DNA of 64,000 nucleotides from Serratia surfactantfaciens (GCF_001642805.2 NZ_CP016948.1:1054001-1118000), one strand, 5' to 3'. Shown: positions 8,917 through 19,010, counted from the first letter of the stretch. The notes: a model not told the origin generated them from the letters alone. Translations and numbers: made by a program.

Positions 8917-9240
8917 ATGCAGCTTTCAACTACCCCGACCCTGGAAGGGTTCACCATTACCGAATACTGCGGCGTCGTCACCGGTGAAGCGATTCTCGGC
9001 GCCAACATTTTCCGTGATTTTTTCGCCGGCGTGCGCGACATCGTCGGCGGCCGTTCGGGCGCGTATGAGAAAGAGCTGCGCAAGGCGCGCCTGATCGCGT
9101 TCGAAGAGCTGGAAGATCAGGCGAAAGAGCTGGGCGCCAACGCGGTGGTGGGTATTGATATCGATTATGAAACCGTTGGCAAAGACGGCAGCATGCTGAT
9201 GGTGACCGTCAGCGGCACCGCGGTGAAAGTCAGTCGCTAA
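8917..9240 (+). CDS. ybjQ: UPF0145 protein YbjQ
   Basis: This is a 107-residue conserved protein of unknown function, the same length as E. coli YbjQ. The YbjQ/UPF0145 motifs are visible: [22 protein letters not shown], the [13 protein letters not shown] loop, and [16 protein letters not shown]. Members form pentameric beta/alpha assemblies; no enzyme activity is established. A ribosome site AAGGAATTC precedes the ATG. Confidence 0.95.
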   Translation: MQLSTTPTLEGFTITEYCGVVTGEAILGANIFRDFFAGVRDIVGGRSGAYEKELRKARLIAFEELEDQAKELGANAVVGIDIDYETVGKDGSMLMVTVSGTAVKVSR

Positions 9241-9252
9241 CGCTATTCTCCG

Positions 9253-9276
9253 CGCCCCGGCCGTTCCGCCGGGGCG
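9253..9276. terminator. Hairpin between ybjQ and the DUF3300 gene
   Basis: A perfect 9-bp inverted repeat, CGCCCCGGC / GCCGGGGCG with a 6-base loop, fills the 49-bp gap between convergent stop codons. It probably serves ybjQ and the DUF3300 gene, although no T-run is present. Confidence 0.6.
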
Positions 9277-9289
9277 ACATCCCGTTGGT

Positions 9290-10816
9290 TTATCCCTCTT
9301 TATGCGGCGGCTCGACGATCGGGCGATGTTCCTGCGGCTTTACCGGTGCAGATTCCTGGCGATGCGGCATCTGTTGAACGGTCGGCTGATGAACCTGCGG
9401 CGCCGGTGCCGGATGCGGCATGACGCGCTCTTGCGGCACCGGCGCTGGGCGAACCACCGCCGGATGCAGCGTTGCGGCCGGCTCACGCACTACCGGCTGC
9501 ACGACGTGCGGCGCCGCCTGAACCTGTGGCCGCACGGTGGATTGATGCACTGGCGCGGCGGTCTGCATCGGATGCGTCTGTACCGGCGCTGAATGCACGG
9601 CCATCGGTTGCTGCGCGTGAGGCGCTGCCGGCGCGGCATGCGTGAACGTCGGCATGCTCATCGGTTGCTGCACATGGGGCGCGTTGACCGGTTGTTGCAC
9701 GTGTGGGGCGGCAGCCACCGGCTGAGTATGCGCAAAGTTCGGCATGGTCATCGGCGCGTGGGCCGCAGGCGCGACGCGCGGCTGTTGCGGCGCAGCGTTA
9801 GGCACCGGTTGGCTGAAACGCGGCGTCGGCGCGGCGGTGGTATTGTAGTTGTTCACCGTGCTGGTGGTGCTGCGATTCACATTGTTCACGTTGTTATATT
9901 GGTTGATGTTGGTGACGCGATTCACCACGGTGGTGGAATGCGACACGTAGGGCGCATTGCGGTAGACCACCGGCTGGCGCCGATCGTCCCAGCGCATATC
10001 CCAGTTGTGCCAGCCGCTATTGTGTTGGTTGAGCAAAGAGGCGACCGCGATGCCAACGCCGAAGCTGATCACGCCGGCTGCCAGCATATCGCCGCCGCTG
10101 TAACCTGAAGGCTGATATTGATAGCTTGGATAAGCTTGGATCGGCGTGCCGTAGGCCTCCCAGGGATCGTAATGCGGAACGTAAACCGTATCCGGTTGGC
10201 TGGGCTCGATGACGATGGTTTCGCCCGGCGCCGCCACCACGCTCTGGCGATAGGACTGCTGCTCAACGTAACGGGTCGTCGGCGCTACGACGATGCGCTG
10301 CTGTGGGGTGTTTTTCAACGTGCCCTGGCTGGCCGCTCGTTGACGCATCACCTGAATGGCGTTCATCACGTCCGTAGGATCGTTGAGGTAGGCGCTGCCC
10401 AGAGCGGTGGTCCAGGGGATGTTTTTCGCCATCTGATCGAGCACGTCGGGGAATTGCACCAGGCCGCGCACGCTGGGATCCCAGGGTTGAGCATCCGCCG
10501 CCGAGCTGAGCGCCGCCGGTTGCAGCCCGCGGTTTTGCGCCAGCCAGGCATCCGCAGCGCTGATTTGGTCAGGATAGCCCGCGCCGGCCAACACTTGCGC
10601 CAGCAGCTTGTCGGGGAACAGCGCCACCGGGCTGACCAACTGGTACAGCTGGTCTGCGGTCAGTGGCGTATAGGCCGGCGCACTGGCACTGGCGGCGGGA
10701 GCGGCAGGGGGCGGAGTGCCCCCACCCATCGCGCCGGCGACTTTTTGCTGATCGCAGCCGCTGAGCGGCAGCATGGCGGCACAGAGCAACCAGGACAGAT
10801 AGCGTGGTGTGAACAT
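9290..10816 (-). CDS. DUF3300 family lipoprotein with His/Pro/Gln-rich C-terminal tail
   Basis: This is a 508-residue predicted lipoprotein. The lipobox LSGC puts the lipidated cysteine at residue 21, and the next residue is Asp, the inner-membrane retention signal of the enterobacterial Lol system. Residues of about 55-240 (YQLVSPVALFPDKLLAQVLAGAGYP onward) are the DUF3300 domain, also seen in E. coli YacH. An Asn/Thr-rich linker (near 300-325) is followed by about 170 residues rich in His, Pro, Gln, Val and Ala with loose repeats such as APHVQQPV and APHAQQPM. No function is known. It is absent from this position in E. coli. The low-complexity tail makes dozens of shadow frames possible, but this frame has a signal peptide and a known domain. 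Confidence 0.88.
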   Translation of the reverse strand: MFTPRYLSWLLCAAMLPLSGCDQQKVAGAMGGGTPPPAAPAASASAPAYTPLTADQLYQLVSPVALFPDKLLAQVLAGAGYPDQISAADAWLAQNRGLQPAALSSAADAQPWDPSVRGLVQFPDVLDQMAKNIPWTTALGSAYLNDPTDVMNAIQVMRQRAASQGTLKNTPQQRIVVAPTTRYVEQQSYRQSVVAAPGETIVIEPSQPDTVYVPHYDPWEAYGTPIQAYPSYQYQPSGYSGGDMLAAGVISFGVGIAVASLLNQHNSGWHNWDMRWDDRRQPVVYRNAPYVSHSTTVVNRVTNINQYNNVNNVNRSTTSTVNNYNTTAAPTPRFSQPVPNAAPQQPRVAPAAHAPMTMPNFAHTQPVAAAPHVQQPVNAPHVQQPMSMPTFTHAAPAAPHAQQPMAVHSAPVQTHPMQTAAPVHQSTVRPQVQAAPHVVQPVVREPAATLHPAVVRPAPVPQERVMPHPAPAPQVHQPTVQQMPHRQESAPVKPQEHRPIVEPPHKEG

Positions 10817-11003
10817 GTTCGACTCCGCTCTTTCAGCGTAGATGATACTTTGAGACTATCATGGGCGTGAGAGCTCGCCAGTTGGGAGAAACACTCGCTT
10901 GCACATCGGCGCTTTCTGTCATTATTTCTCGATTAGCGTGATGATTGGATACAGGTTAATCGCGTCGCGTTACACCTTTCACGGACACAAATCAGGAGGA
11001 TAA

Positions 11004-11840
11004 GTGAAAATTTGGCCAGGGATCATCGCCGCCGCGCTGTTGGCGGGGTGCCAAAATCCGCAGCAGGACACGCTCGTCGATCGCGGCGCTTACCAACTCG
11101 AGACGCTGCACCAGGCGCAGGGCGCCGATCAGCGCATTCGTTTTTTGGTGATGCACTACACGGCGGAAGACTTCCATTCATCGCTGAAAACGCTGACCGA
11201 CGAACACGTCAGCGCGCACTACCTGTTGCCGGCGCATCCGCAGCGCGAACACGGCAAACCGACGGTGTATCGGCTGGTGCCGGAAGCGATGCGTGCCTGG
11301 CATGCCGGCGCCAGCGCCTGGCGCGGCCGCAGCAGCCTCAACGACACCTCGATCGGCATCGAAATCGTCAACAAGGGGTTCACCCGCGGCATGCTGTTGA
11401 CCCATTGGCAGCCTTATACGGCGGAGCAGATCGCCGTGCTGATCCCGCTGAGCCGCGACATCATCCAACGCTATGGCATCCAGCCGCAGGACGTGGTGGG
11501 GCACAGCGACATCGCACCGCAGCGCAAACAGGATCCCGGCCCGCTGTTCCCTTGGCGACAGCTGGCGCAGGCCGGCATCGGCGCCTGGCCGGACGAACGA
11601 GACGTGCAGCGTTTGCTGGCGGGGCGCGATCGCCATGCCCCGGTGCCGATGGCGCCGCTGCTCGATAGGCTGGCGCGTTACGGCTACGCGGTTGATTCGT
11701 CATGGGATGCGCGGCAGCAGCGCAATGTGCTGGCGGCGTTTCAGATGCATTTCCGGCCCGACGATGTTCGCGGTGAGCCGGATGCAGAGAGTGAAGCGAT
11801 TATCGATGCGCTGCTGTTGAAGTATGGCGCGTGGCGTTGA
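11004..11840 (+). CDS. amiD: N-acetylmuramoyl-L-alanine amidase AmiD
   Basis: This is an outer-membrane lipoprotein amidase that cleaves the amide bond between MurNAc and L-Ala in peptidoglycan and anhydro-muropeptides. It has 278 residues. The lipobox LLAGC puts the lipidated Cys at 16, with Gln at +2 favouring outer-membrane sorting. In the Amidase_2 domain the zinc ligands H51, H167 (GHSDIAP) and D177 are present, with the catalytic-type Glu in SIGIEIVN (E120). A C-terminal peptidoglycan-binding-like helical domain follows. The stop codon abuts the convergent ybjS stop with no gap. Confidence 0.95.
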   Translation: MKIWPGIIAAALLAGCQNPQQDTLVDRGAYQLETLHQAQGADQRIRFLVMHYTAEDFHSSLKTLTDEHVSAHYLLPAHPQREHGKPTVYRLVPEAMRAWHAGASAWRGRSSLNDTSIGIEIVNKGFTRGMLLTHWQPYTAEQIAVLIPLSRDIIQRYGIQPQDVVGHSDIAPQRKQDPGPLFPWRQLAQAGIGAWPDERDVQRLLAGRDRHAPVPMAPLLDRLARYGYAVDSSWDARQQRNVLAAFQMHFRPDDVRGEPDAESEAIIDALLLKYGAWR

Positions 11841-12851
11841 TTACAGGCCGTGCAGTTTGCCGTGATCTTTCAGCCAGCGGGCGGTGCGCGCGATGCCCTC
11901 TTCCAGCGAGACGATCGGCTGATAGCCCAGCTCTTGTTGCGCACGGGTGGTATCGAGCGTGAGGTCGAAGTTGAGTTTGGCGACGCCGTAGTGGGTCAGC
12001 ACCGGCTCCTTTTCGCTTTTGCTGCCCAGACGCTCCATGCCGCGCGCCATCATGTCGAGCATCGGATAGGGCACGGAGCGAATGCGGCATTTCATGCCCA
12101 GATCGTCGATCAGCTGCTGCACCACGGTGCGCAGCGGGCGCGGCTGCTGGTTGGTGATGTTGTAGGCGCGGCCGGACGGCGTATCTTCTTTTAACGTCGC
12201 CAGCCACATGGCGTGCACCGCATTCTCCAGATAGGTCATGTCCACCATCGCCGCGCCGCCGCGCGGCAGCAGCAGGTTGCCGTAGCGTTTGATCATCTGC
12301 AGCAGCCGCGGCAGCATCACCTTGTCGTGCGGCCCGAACAACCCCTGCGGGCGCAGAATGGTGAAATGGGTTTGTGGATTGGACAACGCCAGTTGCTGGA
12401 TCACCTGCTCGCCGGCGGCCTTGCTGCGCGCGAACTCATTGGCGTAGCGCTGCGGGCGGAAATCTTCGGTCACGTTGCGGTGATGGTGGTAATCGAAATA
12501 GATCGCCGGGGAAGAGATGTGAATGAACTGCGCTACGCCGTAGGCTGCCGCCCATTCACCAAGGCGGCGAGTGGCGCGCACGTTAGCCAGTTCGAAGGCT
12601 TCTTCGGTGCCCCAGGGCGAGGTAAAGCTGGAGCAGTGCCACAGCACGTCGACGTCCGCCAGCATCGCCTTGGCCTGCGAAGAGATCAGGTTGGTGAGAT
12701 CGGCATGAATGAACTCCGCGCCCATTTTTTCCAGCAGGCCGCCCATCGCCTGGTTGCGACCGGTGGCGCGCACTTTGATGCCCTGGCGGCGCAGATATTC
12801 AACGGCGTTACGGCCTAATCCACTGGTTGCACCGGTGACCAATACCTTCAT
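11841..12851 (-). CDS. ybjS: NAD(P)-dependent epimerase/dehydratase family protein YbjS
   Basis: This is an extended short-chain dehydrogenase/reductase of 336 residues. The nucleotide motif GATSGLG lies at residues 7-13, followed by DVLWHCSS and the active-site type YxxxK region ([26 protein letters not shown]). The start is set at ATG 12851 ([11 protein letters not shown]). The open frame runs 200 codons further upstream, but that extension crosses ybjT out of frame and is not coding. The substrate is unknown. It lies 158 bp after ybjT in the same direction, as in E. coli. Confidence 0.93.
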   Translation of the reverse strand: MKVLVTGATSGLGRNAVEYLRRQGIKVRATGRNQAMGGLLEKMGAEFIHADLTNLISSQAKAMLADVDVLWHCSSFTSPWGTEEAFELANVRATRRLGEWAAAYGVAQFIHISSPAIYFDYHHHRNVTEDFRPQRYANEFARSKAAGEQVIQQLALSNPQTHFTILRPQGLFGPHDKVMLPRLLQMIKRYGNLLLPRGGAAMVDMTYLENAVHAMWLATLKEDTPSGRAYNITNQQPRPLRTVVQQLIDDLGMKCRIRSVPYPMLDMMARGMERLGSKSEKEPVLTHYGVAKLNFDLTLDTTRAQQELGYQPIVSLEEGIARTARWLKDHGKLHGL

Positions 12852-13009
12852 AACGGACTCTATTCTCACCCAAAATCGGAAGACCGGCGGGCGCTTGCGG
12901 CGCTCCCAGCAAATAAGATGCCATTCTTCCGTGATTTCGTGCGCTATGCAATCGGAAAGCCCCGAAGCACAGCGGCAAACTGTGCGGTTGATCGACAAAT
13001 GAGCGCCGT

Positions 13010-14449
13010 TCAGCGGCGTTGGCGGTCCAGGCCCTCGGCAAGCTCGGCGATGCGTTTCGCCATGCCGCGAAAAATAAACAGATGCGCGGGCATCATGGCG
13101 AACCAATACAGCAGCCCGCTGAAGCCGGCCGGGTGCCACCAGGCACGCACGTCCAGCGTGCGGCGATCGCCGTGATCGGTGATGGTGAGGCTTAGCCGCC
13201 CCAGGCCGGGCGCCTTCATGCCAAACAGCAGCGCCAGCTGCCGCAGCGGCTTCAGGGTAATCACTTTCCAGCCGTCGATTTCGTCGCCCAGCGCCAGGGC
13301 CGCGCGCGCCGGGCGGCCATAGACCACGCCGTTGCCGATCATGTCGTCCATGCGCGCGCGGATCCGCCACAGGATATTGGCGTAGAAATAGCCTTCTTCT
13401 CCTCCCAGCTGCTGCACCGTTTGCCACAGGGCCTGGCTGGAGGCGGCGGTATCCAGCGAGCAACCGGCCTGTTTGGGGTAGTAGCCGTAGCCGGGGCGCC
13501 AGCGCGCCTGCGCCGCCGGATCGTAGCCCCAGTCGGCGGAGTCGACCACTTCCAGCTCGCGCTGCAGCGTGGTGGTGACCGCCTGATCAAAGGTGTGCAG
13601 CCGTTGTGGGATCAGGGCCTGCAATGGCCGGCCATCGGCGGGCAGATCGTGCTTCAGTCCCTGGATCAGCGCGCGGGCGATCGGCGTCGGCACCGAGGTG
13701 ATCAGGCTGATGAACCACACCGAAATCAGCCGCGTCGGCAAGGGGATCGGGATCAGCCAGCGCCGTTTGCCGCTGATGGCGATAAAGCGTTTGAACATGT
13801 CCTGATAGCTGAGGTATTCCGGCCCGGCGACGTCGAAGATGCGGTGTTCCTGCGCCGGATGCGCCAGCAGATCGGCCAGATAAACCAGCAGGTTCTCCAG
13901 CGCCACCGGCGACGATTTCGAACGCACCCAGCGCGGCGGCGTCAGCACCGGCAGGTTATAGACCATATCGCGCATCACTTCGAACGCCGCCGAGCCGGGG
14001 CCAACGATGATGCCGGCGCGCAGCTCGGTGACCGGTACGCCGCTTTGGCGCAGGATCTCTCCGGTCAGGCGGCGTGCCGCCAGGTGCGGCGAACTGTCGT
14101 CGTTCGGCTGCAGCGCGCCAAGGAAGATCACCTGCTTGACGCAGGCATTGCGCAGTGCGTCGCGCAGATTTTCCGCCGCCTGACGTTCCTTTTCGATAAA
14201 GTCGTCGCCGTCGCCCATCGCGTGCACCAGATAGTACAGCGTATCTATCTCCCACAGCGCCGCGCTCAGGGTTTCCGGGCGGTACAGATCGGCATACAGG
14301 CAGTTGACCTGTGGCCAGTTCTGCTCCTGCAGCCACTCGATGCGCCGCGCGGCGGCGGTAATCTGGTGCCCTTGTTCGATCAGGTGCGGGATCAGGTTCT
14401 GGCCTATATAGCCACTGGCTCCAAGAACCAGTACGCGTTGGGGTGTCAT
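13010..14449 (-). CDS. ybjT: SDR family oxidoreductase YbjT (NmrA-like N terminus, DUF2867 C terminus)
   Basis: This is a 479-residue protein with an NAD(P)-binding Rossmann domain at the N terminus ([27 protein letters not shown]) and a C-terminal DUF2867 domain (from about residue 330) of the START/polyketide-cyclase-like type. Start ATG 14449 ([13 protein letters not shown]) is chosen because the glycine-rich motif should lie near the N terminus; the frame extends 38 codons upstream without homology. The role is unknown. The length matches E. coli YbjT. Confidence 0.92.
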   Translation of the reverse strand: MTPQRVLVLGASGYIGQNLIPHLIEQGHQITAAARRIEWLQEQNWPQVNCLYADLYRPETLSAALWEIDTLYYLVHAMGDGDDFIEKERQAAENLRDALRNACVKQVIFLGALQPNDDSSPHLAARRLTGEILRQSGVPVTELRAGIIVGPGSAAFEVMRDMVYNLPVLTPPRWVRSKSSPVALENLLVYLADLLAHPAQEHRIFDVAGPEYLSYQDMFKRFIAISGKRRWLIPIPLPTRLISVWFISLITSVPTPIARALIQGLKHDLPADGRPLQALIPQRLHTFDQAVTTTLQRELEVVDSADWGYDPAAQARWRPGYGYYPKQAGCSLDTAASSQALWQTVQQLGGEEGYFYANILWRIRARMDDMIGNGVVYGRPARAALALGDEIDGWKVITLKPLRQLALLFGMKAPGLGRLSLTITDHGDRRTLDVRAWWHPAGFSGLLYWFAMMPAHLFIFRGMAKRIAELAEGLDRQRR

Positions 14450-14599
14450 CGTGCCGCCTTGTGCGGTGAAAGAGTCGCAGAACGACAGGATGCCAAATTC
14501 AGGGTTTAAATGCACTTTCTGTATGGGTATAAGCCGGTTGCATCCGCCGTAGCGCAGGTTCACACTACGCGCCCCTTATCGAATGAAAAACCGGATGCC

Positions 14600-14947
14600 A
14601 TGAAACTCAATGTGATTTGTTACGCCCTGCTGGGCCTGGCGCTGATCGCCAGCCTGTTCTCGCCGCATCCGGTGTGGATGTGGCTGCTGTCGGCCAATCT
14701 GCTGACGTTTCTGATCTATGGCGGCGATAAGCTGGCGGCGCGCAAGGGGTGGCGGCGGGTGCCGGAGGCGACGCTGTTGCTGTTCGGCGCGCTGGGCGGG
14801 TGGTTGGGCGCACTGGCGGCGCAGCAGCTGTTTCGCCACAAGACCCAGAAACAGCCGTTTAAAACCTGGTTTATTCTCAGCGTGGCGCTCAACCTGGCGG
14901 CGGTGCTGGGGCTGTGGTATTGGGTTTACGGCCGCTGGATTTTCTGA
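14600..14947 (+). CDS. DUF1294 family membrane protein
   Basis: This is a small inner-membrane protein of 115 residues when started at ATG 14600 (MKLNVICYALLG), with a further in-frame ATG 30 codons upstream (14510) that seems too long. The DUF1294 core is clear: YGGDKLAARKGWRRVPEATLLLFGALGGWLGA, then RHKTQKQPFKTWF. There are four hydrophobic segments. In other bacteria the domain may be fused to a cold-shock domain; here it stands alone. Its function is unknown. It is divergent from ybjT and is not at this position in E. coli. Confidence 0.88.
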   Translation: MKLNVICYALLGLALIASLFSPHPVWMWLLSANLLTFLIYGGDKLAARKGWRRVPEATLLLFGALGGWLGALAAQQLFRHKTQKQPFKTWFILSVALNLAAVLGLWYWVYGRWIF

Positions 14948-14949
14948 TG

Positions 14950-14970
14950 CGGGGCGCGCCGTGCGCCCCG
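14950..14970. terminator. Hairpin between the DUF1294 gene and ltaE
   Basis: A perfect 8-bp inverted repeat, CGGGGCGC / GCGCCCCG with loop GCCGT, lies between convergent stop codons in a 28-bp gap. No T-run is present. Confidence 0.55.
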
Positions 14971-14975
14971 AAGGA

Positions 14976-15992
14976 TCAGGCGTGCTGCTGCAGGAACTCC
15001 CGCCACAGCTCGACCACCCGCTGCAGGTCCTGGCGGCTGACGTCGAGGTGGGTCAGAATGCGCGTCAGCGGGCCGCTGCTGATCAGCACGCCGCGTTCGC
15101 GCATCCACGGGCCGAATTTGGCCGCCAGCTCAGGAGATTGGCGCAGATACAGCACGTTGGTCTGCGCGCCGGGTTCGGCGATCTCCACGCCGATCTGCCG
15201 CAGCTGTTGCTCCAGCCAGGCCGCGTTGTCATGGTCTTCGCGCAGCCGCGCGACGTTATGCTCCAAGGCGTAAAGACCGGCCGCCGCCAGAATGCCGGCC
15301 TGACGCAGCCCGCCGCCGGTCATTTTGCGCCAGCGCAGCGCGCGTTGAATGAAGGTTTCGCTGCCGCACAGCAGCGATCCGACCGGCGCGCCTAATCCCT
15401 TCGACAGGCAAATGGTGAAGGTGTCGCAGTATTGTACGATCTCTTTCAGCGGCAGGTTCAGCGCTACGGCGGCGTTGAAGATGCGCGCGCCGTCGATATG
15501 CAGCGCCAGCTGGCGCTCGCGGGTAAACTGCCACGCCTGCTGCAGGTAGGCCTGCGGCAAGACTCTGCCGCTGATGGTGTTTTCCAGGCTCAGCAGCCGG
15601 GTGCGGGCGAAGTGGATGTCGTCGGGTTTAATGGCGGCGGCGAGCTTGTCCAGCGGCAGCGTGCCGTCCGCGTCGGCCTCGATCGGCTGCGGCTGGATGC
15701 TGCCCAGCACCGCCGCGCCGCCGGCTTCGTATTTATAGTTGTGCGCCTGCTGGCCGACCAGATACTCGTCGCCGCGCTGGCAGTGGCTCAGCAGCGCCAC
15801 CAGATTGGCCTGGGTGCCGCTGGGCAGAAACAGCGCCGCTTCTTTGCCCGACAGGCGCACCGCCTCGGCCTCCAGTGCGTTGACCGTCGGGTCATCGCCG
15901 TAGACGTCGTCGCCGACCTCTGCCTGAGCCATCGCCTGGCGCATGGCGGCGCTGGGGCGGGTAACGGTGTCGCTGCGTAGATCGATAAGCAT
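14976..15992 (-). CDS. ltaE: Low-specificity L-threonine aldolase LtaE
   Basis: This is a PLP enzyme cleaving L-threonine and L-allo-threonine to glycine and acetaldehyde, in the cytoplasm. It has 338 residues, against 333 in E. coli. The N-terminal DLRSDTVTRPS, the HIDGARIFNA motif and the Schiff-base lysine K198 in TICLSKGLGAPVGS identify the fold-type I aldolase family. It lies 75 bp downstream of poxB on the same strand, with a hairpin in the gap. Confidence 0.96.
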   Translation of the reverse strand: MLIDLRSDTVTRPSAAMRQAMAQAEVGDDVYGDDPTVNALEAEAVRLSGKEAALFLPSGTQANLVALLSHCQRGDEYLVGQQAHNYKYEAGGAAVLGSIQPQPIEADADGTLPLDKLAAAIKPDDIHFARTRLLSLENTISGRVLPQAYLQQAWQFTRERQLALHIDGARIFNAAVALNLPLKEIVQYCDTFTICLSKGLGAPVGSLLCGSETFIQRALRWRKMTGGGLRQAGILAAAGLYALEHNVARLREDHDNAAWLEQQLRQIGVEIAEPGAQTNVLYLRQSPELAAKFGPWMRERGVLISSGPLTRILTHLDVSRQDLQRVVELWREFLQQHA

Positions 15993-16019
15993 AGGGTTCC
16001 TGGAATGTAAGGGAGAGGA

Positions 16020-16047
16020 AAAGGGTACATGGCATCATATACCCTTT
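16020..16047 (-). terminator. Hairpin between poxB and ltaE
   Basis: An inverted repeat AAAGGGTA / TACCCTTT with a 12-base loop lies between the poxB stop and the ltaE start. It could attenuate read-through from poxB. The stem is only 8 bp and no clean T-run follows. Confidence 0.4.
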
Positions 16048-16067
16048 ATTTTACCGGGGCAGCTTGC

Positions 16068-17789
16068 TTAACGCAGCCAGTTGGTTTTCGCCAGCTCGAC
16101 CACTTCATCGCCGCGGCCGTTGATGATGGCGCGCAGCATGTACAGGCTGAAGCCTTTCGCCTGTTCGAACTTGATCTGCGGCGGCATCGCCAACTCTTGC
16201 TTGGCGGTGACCACGTCCAGCAGCGCCGGGCCGGGATGCGCCAACATCTCCTGCAGTGCGCCATCCAGTTCCGAGGCTTTTTCCACGCGGATGCCCTTGA
16301 TGCCGGCGGCGTTGGCGATTGCCGCAAAGTCCGGGTTATGCAGATCGGTGCCATCGGTCAGGTAGCCGCCGGCCTTCATCTCCATCGCCACGAACCCCAG
16401 CACGCTGTTGTTGAACACCACGATCTTCACCGGCAGCTTGAGCTGCGCCAGCGACAGGAAGTCCCCCATCAGCATGGTGAAACCGCCGTCGCCGCACATG
16501 GCGATCACCTGTTTATCCGGCGCGGTGGCCTGGGCGCCGATCGCCTGCGGCATGGCGTTGGCCATCGAACCGTGGTTGAACGAACCGAGCAGGCGACGCT
16601 TGCCGTTCATTTTCACGTAGCGCGCGGCCCATACCGTCGGCGTGCCGACGTCGCAGGTGAAGATGGCGTCCTCGCTGGCGTAGTGGCTGAGCTGCTGCGC
16701 CAGATACTGCGGGTGGATCGGTTGGTCGTCGTTGGCGGTCGCCAGCCCGTCGAGATCCTGGCGCGCGTTGCGGTAGTGCTCCAGCGCCTTGTCGAGGAAC
16801 GCCCGGTCGCGCTTCGGCTCCAGCTGCGGCAGCAGGGCGGTGAGCGTGGTGTGGATGTCGCCCACCAGCGCCATATTGACCGGGCAGTGCGCGCCGATGC
16901 TGCCGGGGTTGATGTCGATCTGAATGATGTTGGCGTTGGTGGGGTAGAACGCGCGATAGGGGAACTGGGTGCCGAGCAGCACCAGCGTGTCGGCGTTCAT
17001 CATGGCGTGGTAGCCGGAGGAAAAGCCGATCAGCCCGGTCATGCCGACGCTGTAGGGGTTATCCCATTCGATATGTTCTTTGCCGCGCAGCGCATGCACT
17101 ACCGGCGCCTGCAGCATTTCGGCCAGCTTAACCACTTCATCGTGCGCGCCGGCGCAGCCGCTGCCGCACATCAGGGTGATGTTCTTCGCCTTATTCAGCG
17201 TTTCCGCCAGCTTGTTCAGCTCGCTCATCGGCGGCTGCACCAGCGGCAGCGCCGGGGTATGCCAGGTCAGGGGCGCGTCTTCCGGCGCCATGCGCAGCGC
17301 CACGTCGCCCGGCAAGACCACCACCGAGACGCCGCGGTTGAGGATCGCCTTGCGCATGGCGATCTCCAGCACGCGCGGCAGCTGTTCCGGGTTGGAAACC
17401 AGTTCGCAATAGTGGCTGCATTCGCGGAACAGCTCCTGCGGATGCGTTTCCTGGAAGTAGCCGCTGCCGATTTCGCTGGAAGGGATATGCGCGGCGATCG
17501 CCAGCACCGGCACATGGTTGCGGTGGCAGTCGAACAGGCCGTTGATCAGGTGCAGGTTGCCGGGGCCGCAGGAACCGGCGCACACCGCCAACTGGCCGGT
17601 GAGCTGGGCTTCGGCGCCGGCGGCGAAGGCGGCCACCTCTTCATGGCGGGTGCCCAGCCATTCGATGGTGCCCATGCGGTGCAGGCTGTCGCTAAGGCCG
17701 TTGAGCGAATCGCCGGTCACGCCCCAAATGCGTTTTACGCCGGCTTGGTCCAGCGTTTTGGCGATCAGTGTGGCTACGGTTTGCTTCAT
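16068..17789 (-). CDS. poxB: Pyruvate dehydrogenase (quinone) / pyruvate oxidase PoxB
   Basis: This is a peripheral membrane flavoenzyme that oxidatively decarboxylates pyruvate to acetate and CO2 and passes electrons to ubiquinone. It has 573 residues, starting at ATG 17789 ([13 protein letters not shown]); an ATG five codons upstream is less likely. The ThDP active-site region ([24 protein letters not shown]) and the ThDP/Mg motif [12 protein letters not shown] are visible. The C-terminal lipid-binding tail, ending [23 protein letters not shown], is intact. A sigma-S-like -10 element lies upstream. It follows hcr in the same direction. Confidence 0.97.
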   Translation of the reverse strand: MKQTVATLIAKTLDQAGVKRIWGVTGDSLNGLSDSLHRMGTIEWLGTRHEEVAAFAAGAEAQLTGQLAVCAGSCGPGNLHLINGLFDCHRNHVPVLAIAAHIPSSEIGSGYFQETHPQELFRECSHYCELVSNPEQLPRVLEIAMRKAILNRGVSVVVLPGDVALRMAPEDAPLTWHTPALPLVQPPMSELNKLAETLNKAKNITLMCGSGCAGAHDEVVKLAEMLQAPVVHALRGKEHIEWDNPYSVGMTGLIGFSSGYHAMMNADTLVLLGTQFPYRAFYPTNANIIQIDINPGSIGAHCPVNMALVGDIHTTLTALLPQLEPKRDRAFLDKALEHYRNARQDLDGLATANDDQPIHPQYLAQQLSHYASEDAIFTCDVGTPTVWAARYVKMNGKRRLLGSFNHGSMANAMPQAIGAQATAPDKQVIAMCGDGGFTMLMGDFLSLAQLKLPVKIVVFNNSVLGFVAMEMKAGGYLTDGTDLHNPDFAAIANAAGIKGIRVEKASELDGALQEMLAHPGPALLDVVTAKQELAMPPQIKFEQAKGFSLYMLRAIINGRGDEVVELAKTNWLR

Positions 17790-17854
17790 GGTTCCCCCAA
17801 ACATGGTTTGAAAAACAATGTGTACTCGATCCGGTGAGTGTCAGCAGAACAACT

Positions 17855-17864
17855 GCAAGCATAG
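17855..17864 (-). promoter_or_regulatory. Sigma-S-like -10 element upstream of poxB
   Basis: On the minus strand CTATGCTTGC resembles the extended sigma-S -10 consensus CTATACTTAA (7 of 10). It lies 66-75 bp upstream of the poxB ATG. E. coli poxB is RpoS dependent, which fits, but the assignment rests on one short motif. Confidence 0.4.
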
Positions 17865-17988
17865 CTTACCGGCGTTGGACGAGATGCGGTCAGGAAGGGT
17901 AAAGAGCGTAGGACGGAGGAAAGTGTAACCGGGCGGGGATGGGGGAACTTGCCGATAAATGCCCCATCGCGACGATGGGGCCAGGGGA

Positions 17989-18990
17989 TCACGCCAGCGT
18001 GACATCGCCCTGCAGCTGGCAACTGCAGGCCAGCACGTAGCCCTGCGCTACCTCCTCCGCGCTCAGCGTCATGGTGCTGGTGGTGGTGTAGTCGCCTTCT
18101 AGGATACGGGTTTTGCACGAGCCGCACACCCCGGCGCGGCAGGCGGCGTTGACCGGCAGGGCGTTGGCCTCCATCGCCGCCAGCAGCGTGCTGCCGACCG
18201 GCACGCGGAACTCGCGCAGCGGGCGGGCGGCGCGCAGCGTCAGCCCTTCAGCCGCGTCGCTCTGCGCCGCCGGCGTGTGGAACTGCTCTTTATGGAAGCG
18301 CTCGGCCGGCACGCCGAGCTGACGGCACAGCTGCTCCACCTGGTCCATATAGGGCGCGGGGCCGCAGGTCATCACCGTGCGTTCGGCGATATCCGGCGCC
18401 GCCTGCCGCAGCGCCTGTTCATTGATGCGGCCGCTGAGGTATCCGGGTTGCAGATCCTGCTCGGCCATCAGCGTCAGGCGCAGCTGCGGATGGGCGGCGC
18501 ACAGCGCGCGCCATTGATCGGCGAAGATCGTGTCGGCGGGAGTGCGCACGTTAAAGATCACGGCGATATCGCAGGCCGGGCGGTTAGCGGTCAGCCAGCG
18601 GCACATCGAGACGATCGGCGTCACGCCGCAGCCGGCGGCCAGCATCAGGTAACGATCGGCCGGGTGGCGTTCGCAGCTGAATTCGCCCTGCGCGTCGGAC
18701 AGCCACAGGGTGTTGCCGGGCTTGACCTCTTGCGTCAGCCAGCGCGATCCGACGCCGTCCGGCAGGCAGCGCACGCTGATACTGAGAAAGCGGCTCTGGC
18801 CGGGCGAGGAGGAGAGCGTATAAGCGCGCAGCGTCTCCTCGCTGTTACGGATGCTGACCAGCGCAAACTGGCCGGCCTGGTAAGGGTAGAAAACGTCGCA
18901 GATCAGGTTCAGCGTCCAGACGTCGGCGGTTTCACGCTGGATGGAATGCACCTGCATGCGGTTCGGGCAAAGCGGAGTGGGTTGAGTCAT
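17989..18990 (-). CDS. hcr: NADH oxidoreductase Hcr (Hcp reductase)
   Basis: This is the FAD- and [2Fe-2S]-containing electron donor to the hybrid cluster protein Hcp. It has 333 residues from ATG 18990 (MTQPTPLCPNRMQ); an ATG eleven codons upstream is less likely. The ferredoxin-reductase FAD motif RAYTLSSSPG, the NAD-binding AAGCGVTPIVSM and the C-terminal plant-type ferredoxin cysteines C284, C289, C292 and C322 are all present. It lies 55 bp after hcp with a hairpin in the gap. Confidence 0.96.
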   Translation of the reverse strand: MTQPTPLCPNRMQVHSIQRETADVWTLNLICDVFYPYQAGQFALVSIRNSEETLRAYTLSSSPGQSRFLSISVRCLPDGVGSRWLTQEVKPGNTLWLSDAQGEFSCERHPADRYLMLAAGCGVTPIVSMCRWLTANRPACDIAVIFNVRTPADTIFADQWRALCAAHPQLRLTLMAEQDLQPGYLSGRINEQALRQAAPDIAERTVMTCGPAPYMDQVEQLCRQLGVPAERFHKEQFHTPAAQSDAAEGLTLRAARPLREFRVPVGSTLLAAMEANALPVNAACRAGVCGSCKTRILEGDYTTTSTMTLSAEEVAQGYVLACSCQLQGDVTLA

Positions 18991-19010
18991 CGGGCACCTC
19001 AAAAAGCAAA

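Noticed and set aside
12852-13463. N-terminal 204-codon extension of the ybjS frame
   Set aside because: It overlaps ybjT in another frame and has Arg/Ala/Gly-rich composition; the glycine-rich NAD motif marks the true start at 12851.
16029-17837. 602-codon open frame opposite poxB
   Set aside because: Antisense to a full-length PoxB; His/Arg/Gln/Val-rich with no domain, as expected for a shadow frame in GC-rich coding DNA.
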